Below are positions 20,669 to 31,202 of a stretch of 64,000 bases of DNA, in pieces. Under the pieces are notes generated by a model that had not been told where the DNA came from, did no database searches, and saw only the letters and a list, made by a program, of their open reading frames with translations. Both the position numbers and the translations under genes were made by a program. Every line of letters begins with the position of its first letter. Position 1 is the first letter of the stretch. The DNA is from Acanthosoma haemorrhoidale (taxonomy: Eukaryota > Arthropoda > Insecta > Hemiptera > Acanthosomatidae): positions 119,823,827-119,887,826 of the forward strand of contig OV884013.1 in NCBI GenBank assembly GCA_930367205.1, given 5' to 3'.

Positions 20669-20810
20669 GAATTAGGTTAGTAATAGCAGCACACATTCAT
20701 AAACCGGTTCATCTGTTGTGTAGCGGTCGGCTATATTTTTTTTAGTATTTATTGAATATACATTTTCGACATCATTGGAGACAATACAAATACATAAATG
20801 CATATGGTGC

Positions 20811-21115
20811 TTATATATGTACTGTAGCATAGCTACATTTTATATACTGTGTGAGGTTAACAATAATTAAGCTATGGTAGGCTGATGTACAGAATACTTG
20901 GCAGAACAATAAAGAGCATGACATTGAGAGACTACCAGTCCTGTGTAGGTGAAAAAGTCCAAAAGCTGAGAAATGTCTAAAAAATATTTGAGCGAACGCT
21001 AAAATCGCCTCCATCATTCGTCGAACACGATCCCCACAAAGCCCTCTGTGCGTTGACATCACCTACAATCATTATAACACTAGGCAGTTCTTGAAATAAA
21101 TTTATCAAACTGTGG
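20811..21115 (-). pseudogene. Non-LTR endonuclease relic
   Basis: Minus-strand translation gives LPSVIMIVGDVNAQRALWGS then CSTNDGGDFSVRSNIF, matching the retrotransposon endonuclease GD.NA..LWGS signature, with a stop soon after. The catalytic D-N pair of the GDxN motif is kept, but the frame is broken. It could be the 5' part of family A or B, since the C-terminal fragments do not overlap it. Confidence 0.75.
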
Positions 21116-21529
21116 GTAGAAAAGGGTAAGGAGGGGTCTCAGATACGAGGAACAAAGGGTCAGAGGGAAAGGCTTATTAATCCTTAGGGCTTCGGAATGA
21201 AAGGGTTGTATTTATATTTATGCTTCCGGTTGGAATGTCGTCTTTCAGGAGAGGTCAGACACCACCAACATTTCTACAAGCATTAATTTATCAATTTCTC
21301 TGTTTAAACATTGTTTCCTCCAAACATATTTTTTTCAGAATTCATATCACGAAAGACTAACATTTCTTGTTTATGACACCTTAAACCATTTATATTCCAC
21401 TGCCGGAATTACCGCAAAATTTAATATTATAAAAGATAGACTGTAAATTTTGTGTGACCACATTGAATTGATAGTAATAATAATAATGAGTAAGTAACAT
21501 AGAATAACTGAAATTAACCGGAAACAGAA

Positions 21530-21700
21530 TTTTTATTTTTTCAAAATCCCTTTATTCACAAAATTTTTACAAACAAATGAACAATAACATGAACAAATTT
21601 ACAGATTTATGGCTCCCTTTCCTGCATAGCATAACATGCATTTGAAGGAGGGTAAAATTACAAAAATATTTTTCGTTTTACAATTACAAAAATAATACAC
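21530..21700 (-). mobile_element. Family C retrotransposon 3' end
   Basis: Minus-strand match to 30690-30865: CCCTCCTTCAAATG, TTTACAGGTTTATGGCTCC in complement, CATGTTATTG and a 3' end AATAAAGGGATTTTGAAAAA. Only the 3' portion is identifiable. Confidence 0.75.
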
Positions 21701-21952
21701 TGGACTACGTGATGGGGCTCTCCTTGTGGGTGATGGGGTTATGGGGCCACGATAAGGGAAACACTAAAAACTATAGCCACAGACATTCTTGTGAGGCCAT
21801 ACTGAAGATTATTAATTTATTTTGAAATGGGATCCAATGAAGAAGAATAAAAAAAAAAATTACTGAATCGGAGGTTTATGGCAAGTTTTGAATCTGTTTT
21901 ATATTATTTTGAGTTTTTTTTTGTTAATCCGCATTTCCTACTGCAGTTGGCG

Positions 21953-22475
21953 ATTATTAAGGGATCGAAGCGGCCACTTGGTTGTAAATTGCCCCTGAAG
22001 GAGGTGAGACTCTAACTACGATAGATGGATGTTCATTAATTGTGGCGATCGTTGGATCGATTACTGACTGGTTCTCCCTGTGTTTTGGAAACGATGGCTG
22101 GGAAATAGGTTTATCCAGATTTTCAATTCTATCAGTCAAAGATTCCAGCACGGCCTCCGTTTTCTGCCATGAGCAGAGGTCACCACTTCTGTCGTGGATA
22201 CGGCTGGATAAGAAGGGCGATCTTCGGACGGTGCAGGAGTTTTGTCCAGTTTTATTTCTGACTCGCAGGATCTAAATCTCTACATTGGTCCTATCTCCTG
22301 TATTTTTGATAAACAGGGGTGGCTCTAGCCCAAGGAAGGTGCTTGGGTACACCTTAGAAGTGGAAGCACTCATCGGTCCATGAACCATCCACAGGTATAA
22401 ATCATATATGGACTAATACTAATATTTAATAAATTCATTTTGATTGATACCGGAAGTTCCGGAAAATCAAAAGTC
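21953..22475 (-). repeat. Repeat D, left copy of an inverted pair
   Basis: Inverted with respect to 24595-25045. On the minus strand a 64-codon open frame (LTDRIENLDKPISQPSFPKH) is followed by a stop; upstream frames are broken. It may be a decayed ORF1/gag-like sequence, but no zinc knuckle or RRM is visible. The spacer between copies holds a DD41D transposon next to this copy. Confidence 0.85.
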
Positions 22476-22547
22476 AACTTCAAATATGGAGTTGATATTT
22501 TCGCAGATTCTTTTGACACACCTTTATCTGATAGCTTAGGTAATATA

Positions 22548-23391
22548 AAGGGTGTGGCAGAATTAACGCAAGATTTGATTTAAATAGATTTTATTGAACT
22601 ATAAAGTAAATAGGATATGGTTATTTATGGAATAACACATCGGGCAAAAGGCCACGACTTTGCTGGCGCATACGCACTCTTTTGTCCAAACTTTCCATGA
22701 CCATTTGGCATAAATGTGGTTGAATTTCGTTGATGCAGCGTTGAATTTCCTCTTAATGCACGGGTGGATGTGAGCTTGTTGACATACACCTTTAAATTCA
22801 AGTAGCCCCATAAAAAGAAATCTAAAGGAGTTAAATCACACGATCTAGGGTGCCAATTCAAAGAGAGTACATGACCTGGAATGTCTCATGCAGTATTCGA
22901 ATTGTTTCATGGGCTGTATGGCATGTGGCGCCATCTTGTTAAAACCACATATTTGCCACATCAATATCATCCAATTTCGGCACAAAGAACTGTGTCTACG
23001 TCGCCGAATTGATGTTCCTGGATTTTCAACAACACTCTCACGCACTGCTTGGATATTGACATTTGAACGGCTTGTTTTTGGACGACCAGTGTGTTTAGTG
23101 TCTCCAACTGATCCAGTCTCCCTAAATTTTTCAATTAATCTCTTCACAGTTGATGAAGTCAAAACACTATTCCGACCATATTTTGTATGAAATTTTCGAA
23201 GTGCGGCCGCCAAACTTTCATTTTTTTTGAGATAATGTTCAACAATAAAGACACGTTGTTCTATCGCGTAACACTCCATTTTTACTAACCCTAAACTTTC
23301 AGCTGTCAAATTGTTTTTTTTTAGGGTTGCCAGAAATTTACTGCACAAATGGCGGCAAATTCAAATCTTGCTTTAATTCTGGGACACCCAC
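22548..23391 (-). mobile_element. Internally deleted DD41D-type Tc1/mariner element, copy 1
   Basis: Ends AAGGGTGTGGCAGAATTAAC (left) and the complement GGGACACCC (right), with TA at 22546-22547 and 23392-23393. 844 bp against the roughly 1.3 kb expected for a full element. The deletion junction near 22970-22985 is the same as in copies at 50728 and 62039. Confidence 0.92.
22625..23279 (-). pseudogene. Deleted transposase of copy 1
   Basis: The start is MECYAIEQRVFIVEHYLKK (M at 23279), then FHTKYGRNSVLTSSTVKRLI, TGRPKTSRSNVNIQAVRESV and ENPGTSIRRRRHSS: the helix-turn-helix half. After the deletion the frame is shifted. In the correct frame the end reads NWHPRSCDLTPLDFFLWGYL and KVYVNKLTS, the third-aspartate region. 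The first catalytic aspartate is lost with the deleted middle. Dead as an enzyme. Confidence 0.88.
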
Positions 23392-23393
23392 TA

Positions 23394-24594
23394 CAATTAT
23401 GGGACTCCATTTATGTAATGTACGTAATCAATCTTAAATAAATTCTGAGCCGCGTTTTGAGAAATCGTCTACAGTTAAATTAGTCAATTAATAGATAAAT
23501 GTAATTTAAAGTGTATCCTGCTATTTTGTTGAATACACTCTGAAAGTTTCAGATTGAGTGAATGTAATCATTTATATAATTGTTACTTTGGTAACAAACC
23601 GATCCTCAGACTTTAACTCGAAAGGTTATTGACCCTTAATTCTTTAAAAGTACAGCCTATCCCTTCGGGCTTGAGAATGGTGAATTGAATAATTTTATAT
23701 CGCTAGTTCCGATACTTAATGTTTTATAACAACTCTCTATTGTTTTTTTTTTTCGAAATCGTACAAAGTATAGAAAATGTTTTGCATGTCTCAATAGAAA
23801 TATTGAAATAGCTGAGGTCCTACTTCGTGAACGTAGATGAATGTTGTTTTCGAAAAAAGGAGTTGTCGTTATTTTCATTTTTATGACGTATGATTTTCCA
23901 CGGATCATAATACCCTTTGGTGACTCGCCGACCCGTTGTCCGTGATAATACAACTATTACAAACTAATGCAAAACAAAATTTATTTGAATTAATTACACA
24001 GGGTTAGGATTTATATTGACCAATTAAAAGAAAAAGGACGGACGAGTTAACAATCCATTATCTCATGGATTAATAATGTTCTATTGATATTAATATAAAT
24101 CACTAAAAAACGAAAAGTTATAAAAATAACTTATATTGTAAGGATATTAAAAAAAAAAACATTGCAGAACGACGCAATAAATAAACCACATGTGGCAAAA
24201 ATGATTTATACTACTTAATCAAAAACCGAAGGAACTAACAAAATCGAAAACTAATTAATGGTATACTAACTAATTAATGGTATACTAACTACTCAATGGT
24301 ATACCTAGTAAATTAACTATAGAAAGGAATATCCAAACGAATACATATACTAATGAATTAATAAAACTTAGAAAATGAATTGTGATTTATATGACAGAAA
24401 TATGATTTGAAATGATGGAGGGAAAAAGAAAGGTTTGTTGAAGGGATAACAGTAGGGAGGAGGAGATCGAGTGAGTGAAAATGAAAACAAGTGCATGCGA
24501 ATAGATAAACTTTTGTTTTTGATTTGATTAAAAATTGTCTGTTTTTGTCTGGCTGTAACAATAATATCTTTATTCATCTATATTTGATGGTGGC
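23394..24594. other. AT-rich, gene-free spacer
   Basis: Small near-tandem repeats of TTAATGGTATACTAACTA at about 24255-24305. No gene seen. Confidence 0.6.
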
Positions 24595-25045
24595 TTTTGA
24601 TTTTCCGGATCTTCCGATATCAATCAAAATGAATTTATTAAATATTAGTATTAGTCCATATATGATTTATACCTGTGGATGGTTCATGGACCGATGAGGG
24701 CTTCCACTTCTAAGGTGTACCCAAGCACCTTCCTTGGGCTAGAGCCACCCCTGTTTATCAAAAACACAGGAGATAGGACCAATGTAGAGATTTAGATCCT
24801 GCGAGTCAGAAATAAGACTGGACACGACTCCGTCCGAAGATCGCCTTTCTTATCCAGCCGTATCCACGACAGAAGTGGCGACCTCTGCTTATGACAGGAA
24901 ACGGAGGCCGCGCTGGAATCTTTGACTGATAGAATTGAAAATCTGGATAAACATATTTCTCAGCTTTCCACATCCATCTATCGTAGTTAGAGTCTCACCT
25001 CCTTCAGGCACAACTTACAACCAAGTGGCCACTGCAATGTCTTAA
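24595..25045 (+). repeat. Repeat D, right copy of an inverted pair
   Basis: Complement of 21953-22475 with scattered changes and a few deletions (for example the GAACATCC-containing part is missing). Shared blocks include GGTGTACCCAAGCACCTTCC and TTGACTGATAGAATTGAAAA. Confidence 0.88.
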
Positions 25046-25463
25046 ATTAAATTATTAAGTTCAAGTGTATTTCTAAATTACAAACTGTTTGTTTTTTCTG
25101 AATAAAAACATCTAAGCTTACCTGCCGTGGAAACTGGCTGTGACCAGTGGTGGAGTGAGGTAATGCACGTTACCTCCTCTCTCTCTCTCTCTCTCTGGCT
25201 TTAATGGACAACTGTCAAGGACTGAGAAGTACTATGGTCGCTGTTCATTTTCATTTTAGCTCCTGCTGATCATCTGTTCCTAGGAGATGAGTACATCCTC
25301 GACCATCATAGCATTGCAAAGGATAGAAAGGGTTGTCCAGCGAAGAGAAAGATTTACACTATCTCACATCATGTGTAAGTGGTAAATGAATTAGATTTTC
25401 AGAATCGAATCTATACAGTATTATACTATAGTATTTGTCCAATGCCAAGTACCATTATTATTA
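25046..25463. other. Gene-free, with CT microsatellite
   Basis: CTCTCTCTCTCTCTCTCTCT at about 25178-25197. Nothing else recognised. Confidence 0.7.
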
Positions 25464-26080
25464 TTGGGAGTCCGGGCAATGGCCAGTTTCTCCAATCATG
25501 TCCTGAGCGTATGTGGCTCTCGCGTTCTTGATCAGCCTCCGCTGGCTCGTATCCAATCCTTGCAATCAAACGTCCTGAGAACAATAGTAAATGCCCCTTA
25601 TTACGTCAGCAACAAAACCCTTCATAACGATCTTAATATACCTTACATTCTTCAACACATCCCTTCCCAAGTTCATGAAATTCCATAGTAACGTATCCAA
25701 CCACCCTAATCCCCTAGCACAGTCATTGCACTGCACCACTCATCCCTATAAGCCTCCTCGGAGACTAAAGCGGCAATGGCCTCGTGACCTGTAATAAATG
25801 CGTGACGGTGGGAGTCCTGGCAATGGCCAGTTTCTCCAATCATGTCCTGAGCGTCTGTGGCTCTCGCGCTCTTCGTCATCCTCCAACTGGCTCGTATCCG
25901 GTGACTTGGCTGACGGAGGAGAGAGGGAGACTTCCCAAGACTGTTTGTAAATACTGTATGAATGAGCGAGTGAATGATGAATTGTAAATATGGTATGAAT
26001 GAAAACATTTATCACAATTACTTATTGCGCAAAGAGGCAGATTTTAATTTTATCACAATAAAAAGTTATTGTTGTTGAGC
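25464..26080 (+). pseudogene. Family A non-LTR copy A4, rearranged
   Basis: Order is abnormal: a 3'UTR segment (GGGCAATGGCCAGTTTCTCC, 25464-25550) precedes the ORF2 C-terminal part (VLRTIVNAPYYVSNKTLHND, then NHPNPLAQSLH and RRLKRQWPRDL with stop), followed by the 3'UTR again and the 3' end near 26080. This implies template switching or a local duplication and deletion. Confidence 0.85.
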
Positions 26081-26796
26081 AATTATTCAACCCCCCCCCT
26101 CTTTTTCTCTAAATTATTAACTTATTGATCTTTATTGTCTTCAGGTCGTTTGCACCTTTAGCACATTAAGAGTTTTACGATTATACCTCCATTGATAGAC
26201 TAATGCCATTTGTACAGTCCACTCTCCACGTCCACTCCAGGAACGTTATAGTTTTAGGTTTTTTCCCTTGAGCCCCATCAGCGAGTTCCTTTGCAATGTT
26301 TAATAACATTTTTAATGACAAGTTTTTTAAGATAATAACTGGTTAAAATGTACGCAAATGCAGTAGAAGGAGAAAGACACATTTTATAAAATTGTGATCA
26401 ATTTAAATCAAATTATTATCCAAGCGGTTTCGAAAGAAATCGACATCTTAGTGATTACAGACCTCGACCCTCTGAGTTCTTCCATCCAGTCTATCAGTCA
26501 ATCGTTACATAGGCGATGAAGGATATTGACATATATCAGTACACCATTGATATTACGCGTATGTGAGATATTGGATTTATCTGTTCGCCCTTTGATCTCT
26601 TCCCTATCCCTACGCCATGCGTCCTTCACAATAGTAGGGGCATTGCTGTTCCTCTGCCTTGATCCTGGACCCCAAGTGAGATAATGTTCATTTAAACAGG
26701 ACCTGGCCATCGATGTCTACGATTCGAAAATTATATCCCAAAGTTATCTGAAAATTAACTCACATTAAAAACTCCCCTTGCCCCAGAAACTATTAT
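26081..26796. other. Gene-free; short minus frame
   Basis: A minus frame at 26498-26710 (KDAWRRDREEIKGRTDKSN) is charged, but I see no splice context or known motif. Otherwise nothing. Confidence 0.45.
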
Positions 26797-26797
26797 A

Positions 26798-26957
26798 AAT
26801 GGTGTCCCAGAATTAATGCAAGATTTGATTTAAATGTAAAACACTGTTTTTAGTATTTTTGTTGTTATTTTTTATTGAATTATAAAGTAAATACGATAGG
26901 GTTATTTATGGAATAACGCATCGGGCAAATGGCCTCCACGACTTTGCTGGCACATAA
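26798..26957 (-). mobile_element. DD41D element fragment (3' terminus only)
   Basis: TA then AATGGTGTCCCAGAATTAAT and the subterminal region through the complement of the transposase C-terminus (KSWRPFAR-like), cut at 26957 by family B sequence. Confidence 0.85.
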
Positions 26958-27962
26958 ATGAATCTATTTACAATAGGTCATTGTATATCCTCTTATTTCT
27001 AACGATTCCACACTGTGATTGGCGAGTGTTGCAAAAGTATAATTTTTTTTTATTCATATCCCCTTGTTACAAAATATAGATTCTAAAACGAATCTATTTA
27101 CAATTGCTTCATTGTATTTCCTGTAGCTTGGCTACATTTTATACAAATTCTGTCTTCTACTAATAGTGATCTGCATTGTACAAAAGTGTAATGATGTGTA
27201 TTATACTTTCATGGAATGAATTTATTAAAAGTGATGGGACTCACCTCATTTATCATAAACTTAAAACTAACTTACATCTAACAATAAAAACTTAAACTAA
27301 ATCTTAACCTAATTTTTCCCCGACAGTCAGTTTCAATCGATGTGGGAGGGGTGGTGGGGTCATAGTGTTAAACACTGGGTTTATAAGGTGCTGCAACGAG
27401 TCAAAAAACTTGATGTGTCTCCGGCGGATGAACTCACCCACCGACGGCACACCAAGCAACGGGTGCAGGTCAGCGTTCTTTAACCTCTCTCGAGAGGTAT
27501 GTCGGACCACTTTTCACATGATTCCATTCTGGAAATGTTGGAGATATTTGACTGTATCGTAGCTGAGCTGGCCGGAGGTCACATTTATAGATCATCAGTT
27601 TGAGACGAAGCGACAGGTTGGGTGAAGTTAGCAAGTGCGATAGCCGGTAAGACCTGTGTTGTACTTTTTCTATTTTATTTCTAAAATGAGTAGAGAAATG
27701 GAGATGCCTATCCATTGTTATACCCAGATAGTGCATTGAGAAAGCTATTGAGTTCTCTTGCCCTCCTATACTATATGATTTTGGCAAAAATTGAATTATA
27801 AATTTAGGCGAGCCATAGAAAGAGAGCTTCAATGTAGCAACAATTACAGCTTTATTTACTTTACAACATAAGCCACAAATTATTTAAGTTGTGCTCATCT
27901 AGTGCATTGGAATGAATAGTGCTTTAGCGTCGGTGTAGAAATGACAATTGTTAGATTTAAGG
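26958..27962 (-). pseudogene. Family B non-LTR copy B3, longer
   Basis: Minus-strand copy with two 3' tails in tandem (CATATCCCCTTGTTAC near 27057), then ORF2: HPLLGVPSVGEFIRRRHIKF, LTSPNLSLRLKLMIYKC, GSPKFIIQFLPKSYSIGGQE, and upstream FYTDAKALFIPMH, where the RT catalytic YxDD motif reads YTDA. Stops and frameshifts break it. It shares its upstream 125 bp with B6. Confidence 0.85.
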
Positions 27963-28880
27963 AAAATTATTCAATAATTATTAATTTTACTATCTAATAA
28001 AATTTATTATTAGGGTTTATTTAGGTGTATATGTTGATTTTTAGTGAAACTTATGTAATATCTATTTTAAGAATGTTTGTTGAATTGCTCGACGCATCTA
28101 GAAATGCTATTAATAAATAAAATGAACATGATAATAATGTATTCATTGAAATATTTATTACTCCAGAAGAATAAATCACTTTATTAAAGGGACAATATGG
28201 ACAAATTCCAAATGAGAAAACCTTTTATTCGATATGAATGAAAGTATATAACATTTCAACCATAATTTAAGGAGGGTTCAAAAAGAGGATTAAAAGGTTC
28301 ATTAACGCTTTTCGAAATGAGTGCTTCAGTGACTTGCACGGATTTGAAAAGATCCTGACCACAATTATCGATCGACGATTTTAATTAACTCTGAGTTTGA
28401 GTTCTGTGAGGCCTCTTAAGAAGGTTACGGTCCTGCTCAAAATTAAATCCTGTTTTCTGAATGATATTAATTTATCCCCAAACCCTCAAAGATCTTTTCA
28501 TTTTCCTCAGTCGGTATTAGTGCTCAATGAATTGCTATTGCTTTTCCCAAAGGAACAGTTCGCCTTTCTTTATGTAGTATATTTTATTACTTTTTGGAGT
28601 GCTAGAATAGTTTAACGTTTGTTTATTTACCCTTGCTGTTATATATAACTTCAGAGAATTATAATTCATGAAATAAAAAATAAATTTGTATTAGTCATTA
28701 TTGCCAAAAACTCATTATTTCAGGATATTTATAAAGCTACGAATGTAGATTTAGGAAACCAATAATTATTTAAGCAACAGCTATCGTTTCCATCAATATT
28801 CAACTCATTTATCTAAGAAAAAAAAAGGAATAACTTCCGGTATATTGAGAATTTGGCAAAAGTTAATTGACAGGCTAAAT
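27963..28880. other. AT-rich, gene-free
   Basis: Nothing recognised. Confidence 0.6.
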
Positions 28881-29022
28881 CAAGTAAGATAACGACAATG
28901 CTTACGTTAGTAGACAATTATTTAGTATGGGATTACAGTATAACTCCCCTATAAGGCATTCGGTTATAAGACCTCATAATGATAATTCAGTTATCCTAGG
29001 TTATATAACCTAGGACCTTTCG
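28881..29022 (+). mobile_element. Left end of a pogo-like fossil
   Basis: TACAGTATAACTCCCCTATA (TA plus CAGTATAACTC... from 28936) looks like a pogo/Tigger-type terminus. The segment from 28881, including 55 bp before this terminus, is shared with 57588-57685. It also holds a perfect 22-bp palindrome at 28994-29015. Confidence 0.55.
28994..29015. repeat. Perfect 22-bp palindrome
   Basis: CCTAGGTTATATAACCTAGG with one more complementary base on each side. Sits 8 bp from the target duplication of the following insertion. Confidence 0.9.
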
Positions 29023-29037
29023 GAGGAATGGTTGTTC

Positions 29038-29524
29038 GTCATCTGACGTATACGGCAGCTCGGCGACTCCAACAATTCCAAAACGGTATACTGAATAAAG
29101 TGGTCAGAGGTACTTCATTCGAGCAGCGGAGCAACAGTGAGCTTCACGAGGCCTTTGATCTGCCTGCGGTGGATGAATTCATTCAACGTAGACATATCAA
29201 ATTTTTCGACTCCCTGCGATACGTGACAAACCCGGTGTTCAACACGATAACGCTTTAGTCTTAGATTCTAGTTGTAGATTTAGTTTTTAGTTTGTTTTTC
29301 CCACATTTGTAAACATAAGCTGAGCCCCATCACCTAGTATTTATACATTGCATTGTAATTTTAACGTCAACCTGATTGATATTGTATTGTAACCATACCT
29401 CCTTCGAATGCATTAGCGCATCGCAGTAAGAGGAGAAACTGTTAAATTGAATTCTGTAATTGCATCGTAAATTGTTAAAAATTTTACTAAAAAGGGGTTT
29501 AGGGAAAAAAAAAAGAAAAAAAAA
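29038..29524 (+). mobile_element. Family B-variant non-LTR insertion with target duplication and A-tail
   Basis: Flanked by exact 15-bp duplications GAGGAATGGTTGTTC (29023-29037 and 29525-29539) and ending in an A-rich tail (29507-29524). A 5'-truncated insertion: LQQFQNGILNKVVRGTSFEQ, then FIQRRHIKFFDSLRYVTNPV and FNTITL with stop, then a 3'UTR with CTGAGCCCCATCACC. Diverged from the other B copies in protein but similar in layout. Confidence 0.93.
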
Positions 29525-29539
29525 GAGGAATGGTTGTTC

Positions 29540-29990
29540 ACCCGGTTTGTAAGAACAAACACCTCAGCTGTAAGAAACAAAAACTACCTGCGTTTTTTTC
29601 GACAATAGAAGTGAAAGGCAGACCTGGAATTCCACGGAAACGAAAATACCATGACCTAGGATGGGCGGCAACATTTTTACCCCCCCCCCCTCCTCAGCAG
29701 TTTTTCTTTTAGAACTGAAAAACTTATTCAATCCTGCCATCGTTGTTGCGCGCTTCCGAGCAAAAAGTTTACAATGCCGAAAAGAAAAGTTTTCTTACTC
29801 CATCGAAGACAATCTCGCCGTGATTAGAAAAATTGAAAGTAGTTCCAGTAACGTTCAAGTGTCTCGGAAATTCAAATATGCCTCCATTAATTGCGATGAA
29901 AAGAAAAAAGACATTTTGAGACAATCAATGGAACATGAAAAAATTAAGGCAAGATTTTATTTATTTCACTAGGCATTTTATTTATTTCAC
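29540..29990 (+). pseudogene. Pogo-like transposase N-terminus (psq-type HTH)
   Basis: From ATG at 29774: MPKRKVF, then after a +1 frameshift SYSIEDNLAVIRKIESSSSN and VQVSRKFKYASINCDEKKKD. This resembles the N-terminal psq/CENP-B-like helix-turn-helix of pogo/Tigger transposases. Catalytic and second HTH domains are absent. Together with 28936-29022 it is one fossil split by the B-variant insertion, which is my inference. Confidence 0.6.
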
Positions 29991-30000
29991 TAGGCATTTT
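29956..30000 (+). repeat. 21-bp tandem duplication
   Basis: TTTATTTATTTCACTAGGCA occurs twice in a row at the end of the pogo-like frame. Confidence 0.85.
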
Positions 30001-30599
30001 ATTTCCGTAAGTTTCACTCATTTTTGCTAGGAAATTTGAGATAGGACGACTAAGCGATGACCACTAAAAACCAAAGCTGTCGAACTTCCTGTCAAACTGG
30101 GCCACAGACAGCAATTTCCGTTGCAGCAACGGGTGGCTCTCGGCCGTTGTTTCAACCACAACATATCGCCCCGGGTAAAGGGTGAAGAAGCGGTTTCTGT
30201 ATGCGGCAGTTAAATAATCTTGTTTGAGGAGAGTATTTTAAAAAACTTTATTATGAATAACAATCAAAACACTGGTATATATACAAATATGAATGAATTA
30301 CAGCATTAGGACATTCTTTGGCTAAGGCTAAAGCACAAGTGTTAGGGTCTTTGCTGGAAGCAGGTAGTCTGAGGGTTTGGAAGGGGTGTAAAAGACAAAG
30401 AAAAGTGAGACCATATGTCTCAACTGAAGTACATACGAGTATGTTTCAGCTAACAATTAGTATAACTGGCGATTGGGTTACAAACTTTCAGCCAGATGTT
30501 CAAAGGGAGTACGAACACCAGCTTTTTTCGCCGAATCCGAAGAGTAAAATGGGCAATGAAAAAATTACATGCATTTTAAAATAAATAAATTCATTGTAG
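30001..30599. other. Unassigned, possibly part of element C
   Basis: A plus frame at 30318-30584 (88 codons, starting MAKAKAQVLGSLLEAGSLRV) directly precedes the family C 3' end. It could be its degenerate coding part, but I recognise no motif. Confidence 0.35.
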
Positions 30600-30867
30600 C
30601 TAAGTATGTACGGATGTATTTGAATTTGAATGTATTTACTAACCCAACATGGGGGAGAGGGTGGGGGTCCACACGCTTATAAGAAAACTCGGATTTTAGG
30701 TATATTCACATTTTAACTATAAAACGAAAAATGTTTGTATTTCTACCCTCCTTCAAATGGATGTTATGCTCTGCAGGAAAAGGAGCCATAAACCTGTAAA
30801 TTTGTTCATGTTATTGTCCATTTGTTTGTAAATTTTTAAATAAAGGAGTTTTGAAAAAAAAAAAAAG
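30600..30867 (+). mobile_element. Family C retrotransposon 3' end with A-tail
   Basis: Matches 21530-21700 in complement. It ends AATAAAGGAGTTTTG followed by an A13 run (30855-30867), so it is a plus-strand retrotransposed 3' end. Confidence 0.75.
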
Positions 30868-30883
30868 AATCATATTTACTTGG

Positions 30884-31202
30884 TCCAGGAGGCTGACGAA
30901 CAGTGCGAGAGCCACGTACGCTCAGGACATGATTGGAGAAACTGGCCATTGCCAGGACTCCCACTGTCACGCATTTATAGCAAGTCACTGCCGTTTCAGT
31001 CTTCGAGGAGGATTATAGGGATGAGTGGCACAGTGCAATGACTGTGCTAGGGGATTAGGGTGGTTGGATAGGTTACTATGGAATTTCATGAACTTGGATG
31101 AATGAGTTCAAAAAAGTAAGGTATATAAAGATCGTTTTGAAGGGTTTTGTTGCTGACGTTATAAAGGGCATTCACTATTGTTCTCAAGACTTTTGATTGA
31201 AA
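30884..31202 (-). pseudogene. Family A internal fragment, copy A5
   Basis: Minus-strand segment from the 3'UTR start (GAGGCTGACGAACAGTGCGA) through the ORF2 C-terminus to GACTTTTGATTGAAAGG. Both ends are truncated; no 3' tail. Confidence 0.8.

Noticed and set aside
22888..23190. 100-residue plus-strand protein (also seen at 51114 and 62202)
   Set aside because: Antisense shadow of the DD41D transposase.
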